Assembly (NCBI GenBank): GCA_016785225.1
Contig: JAFBJZ010000771.1
Coordinates: 124,001 to 188,000, forward strand
Origin: Psettodes erumei
Taxonomy: Eukaryota; Chordata; Actinopteri; Pleuronectiformes; Psettodidae
Reading direction: 5' to 3'
DNA: 64,000 bases
Positions 63,745 to 64,000 of this stretch are shown in pieces (within the stretch, counting starts at the first letter, position 1; each line of letters begins with the position of its first letter). A program made the translations under genes and the position numbers. The notes under the pieces were generated by a model. That model did not search any database, was not told where the DNA came from, and worked only from the letters and a program-made list of their open reading frames with translations.

Positions 63745-63791
63745 GTGTGTGTGTGTGTGTGTGTGTGGGGGGGGGTTGAGGGTCAGGGGGG
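63745..63791 (+). repeat. (TG)11 followed by G-rich tract
   Basis: TG units at 63745-63766 run into G9 (63767-63775), then G3 (63780-63782) and G6 (63786-63791). The G-runs could form a quadruplex if the first run is used twice. Confidence 0.85.
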
Positions 63792-64000
63792 TAAGTCACT
63801 GCAGGTCAGGGCATTGGAGATTTCCTGTCTCACACAAATGCATTCAGGACCCCATGTTGATGAGGTGAAGCTACGCAAGGTGACAGCAGCAGAGACGACT
63901 GGAAGCACGGACCCTGTTTGATTAATGAGACCTAATGAAGGTAAATGAAGATTGATAGTCATCAGGGAGAGAGACACAGAGAAAAGGAGGATGAGGAATA

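Overview
The window is vertebrate nuclear DNA, almost certainly from a ray-finned (teleost) fish. The signs are one recognisable vertebrate gene split by introns of many kilobases, many (TG)n/(CA)n microsatellites, and numerous decayed Tc1/mariner-type elements of kinds that are abundant in fish. There is no prokaryotic or viral gene organisation. Nearly all open reading frames here are short chance frames in non-coding DNA.

The only gene I can support is the 3' end of grik2, the kainate-type ionotropic glutamate receptor GluK2, on the minus strand. Two coding exons are visible. The penultimate one (58149 down to 57899) encodes the last part of the ligand-binding S2 lobe, the fourth membrane helix and the start of the cytoplasmic tail. 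The final one (43800 down to 43636) encodes the rest of the tail, ending in the PDZ ligand ETMA and a TAA stop. They are joined by a 14.1-kb intron with canonical GT..AG ends. All earlier exons lie beyond base 64000, so 58150-64000 is intron.

Layout: 1-43635 lies 3' of grik2. It contains microsatellites, transposon fragments and other repeats but no exon I can recognise, and looks like a gene desert; its first part next to 43635 must include the grik2 3' UTR, whose end I cannot fix. 43636-58149 holds the two exons and the last intron. That intron carries an almost full-length but dead Tc1-like element inserted into an older dispersed repeat, a purine-rich tract, a diverged tandem array and a GC-rich hairpin. 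58150-64000 is upstream intron, with another dead Tc1 piece, a 182-bp MITE and G-quadruplex-type tracts.

I found no convincing new multi-gene system. The best second looks are: two perfect hairpins with 6-nt loops, one inside a decayed Tc1 fragment and suggestive of template switching; a 154-bp direct repeat pair 4.8 kb apart; the diverged tandem array at 54.9-55.6 kb; a 91-bp alternating purine-pyrimidine tract and an AU-rich/poly(A)-signal cluster just beyond the grik2 stop; a MITE sharing its ends with a Tc1 fragment at the other end of the window; and G-quadruplex motifs in grik2 introns. Transposon and repeat families were assigned from memory of fish sequences, without any search.
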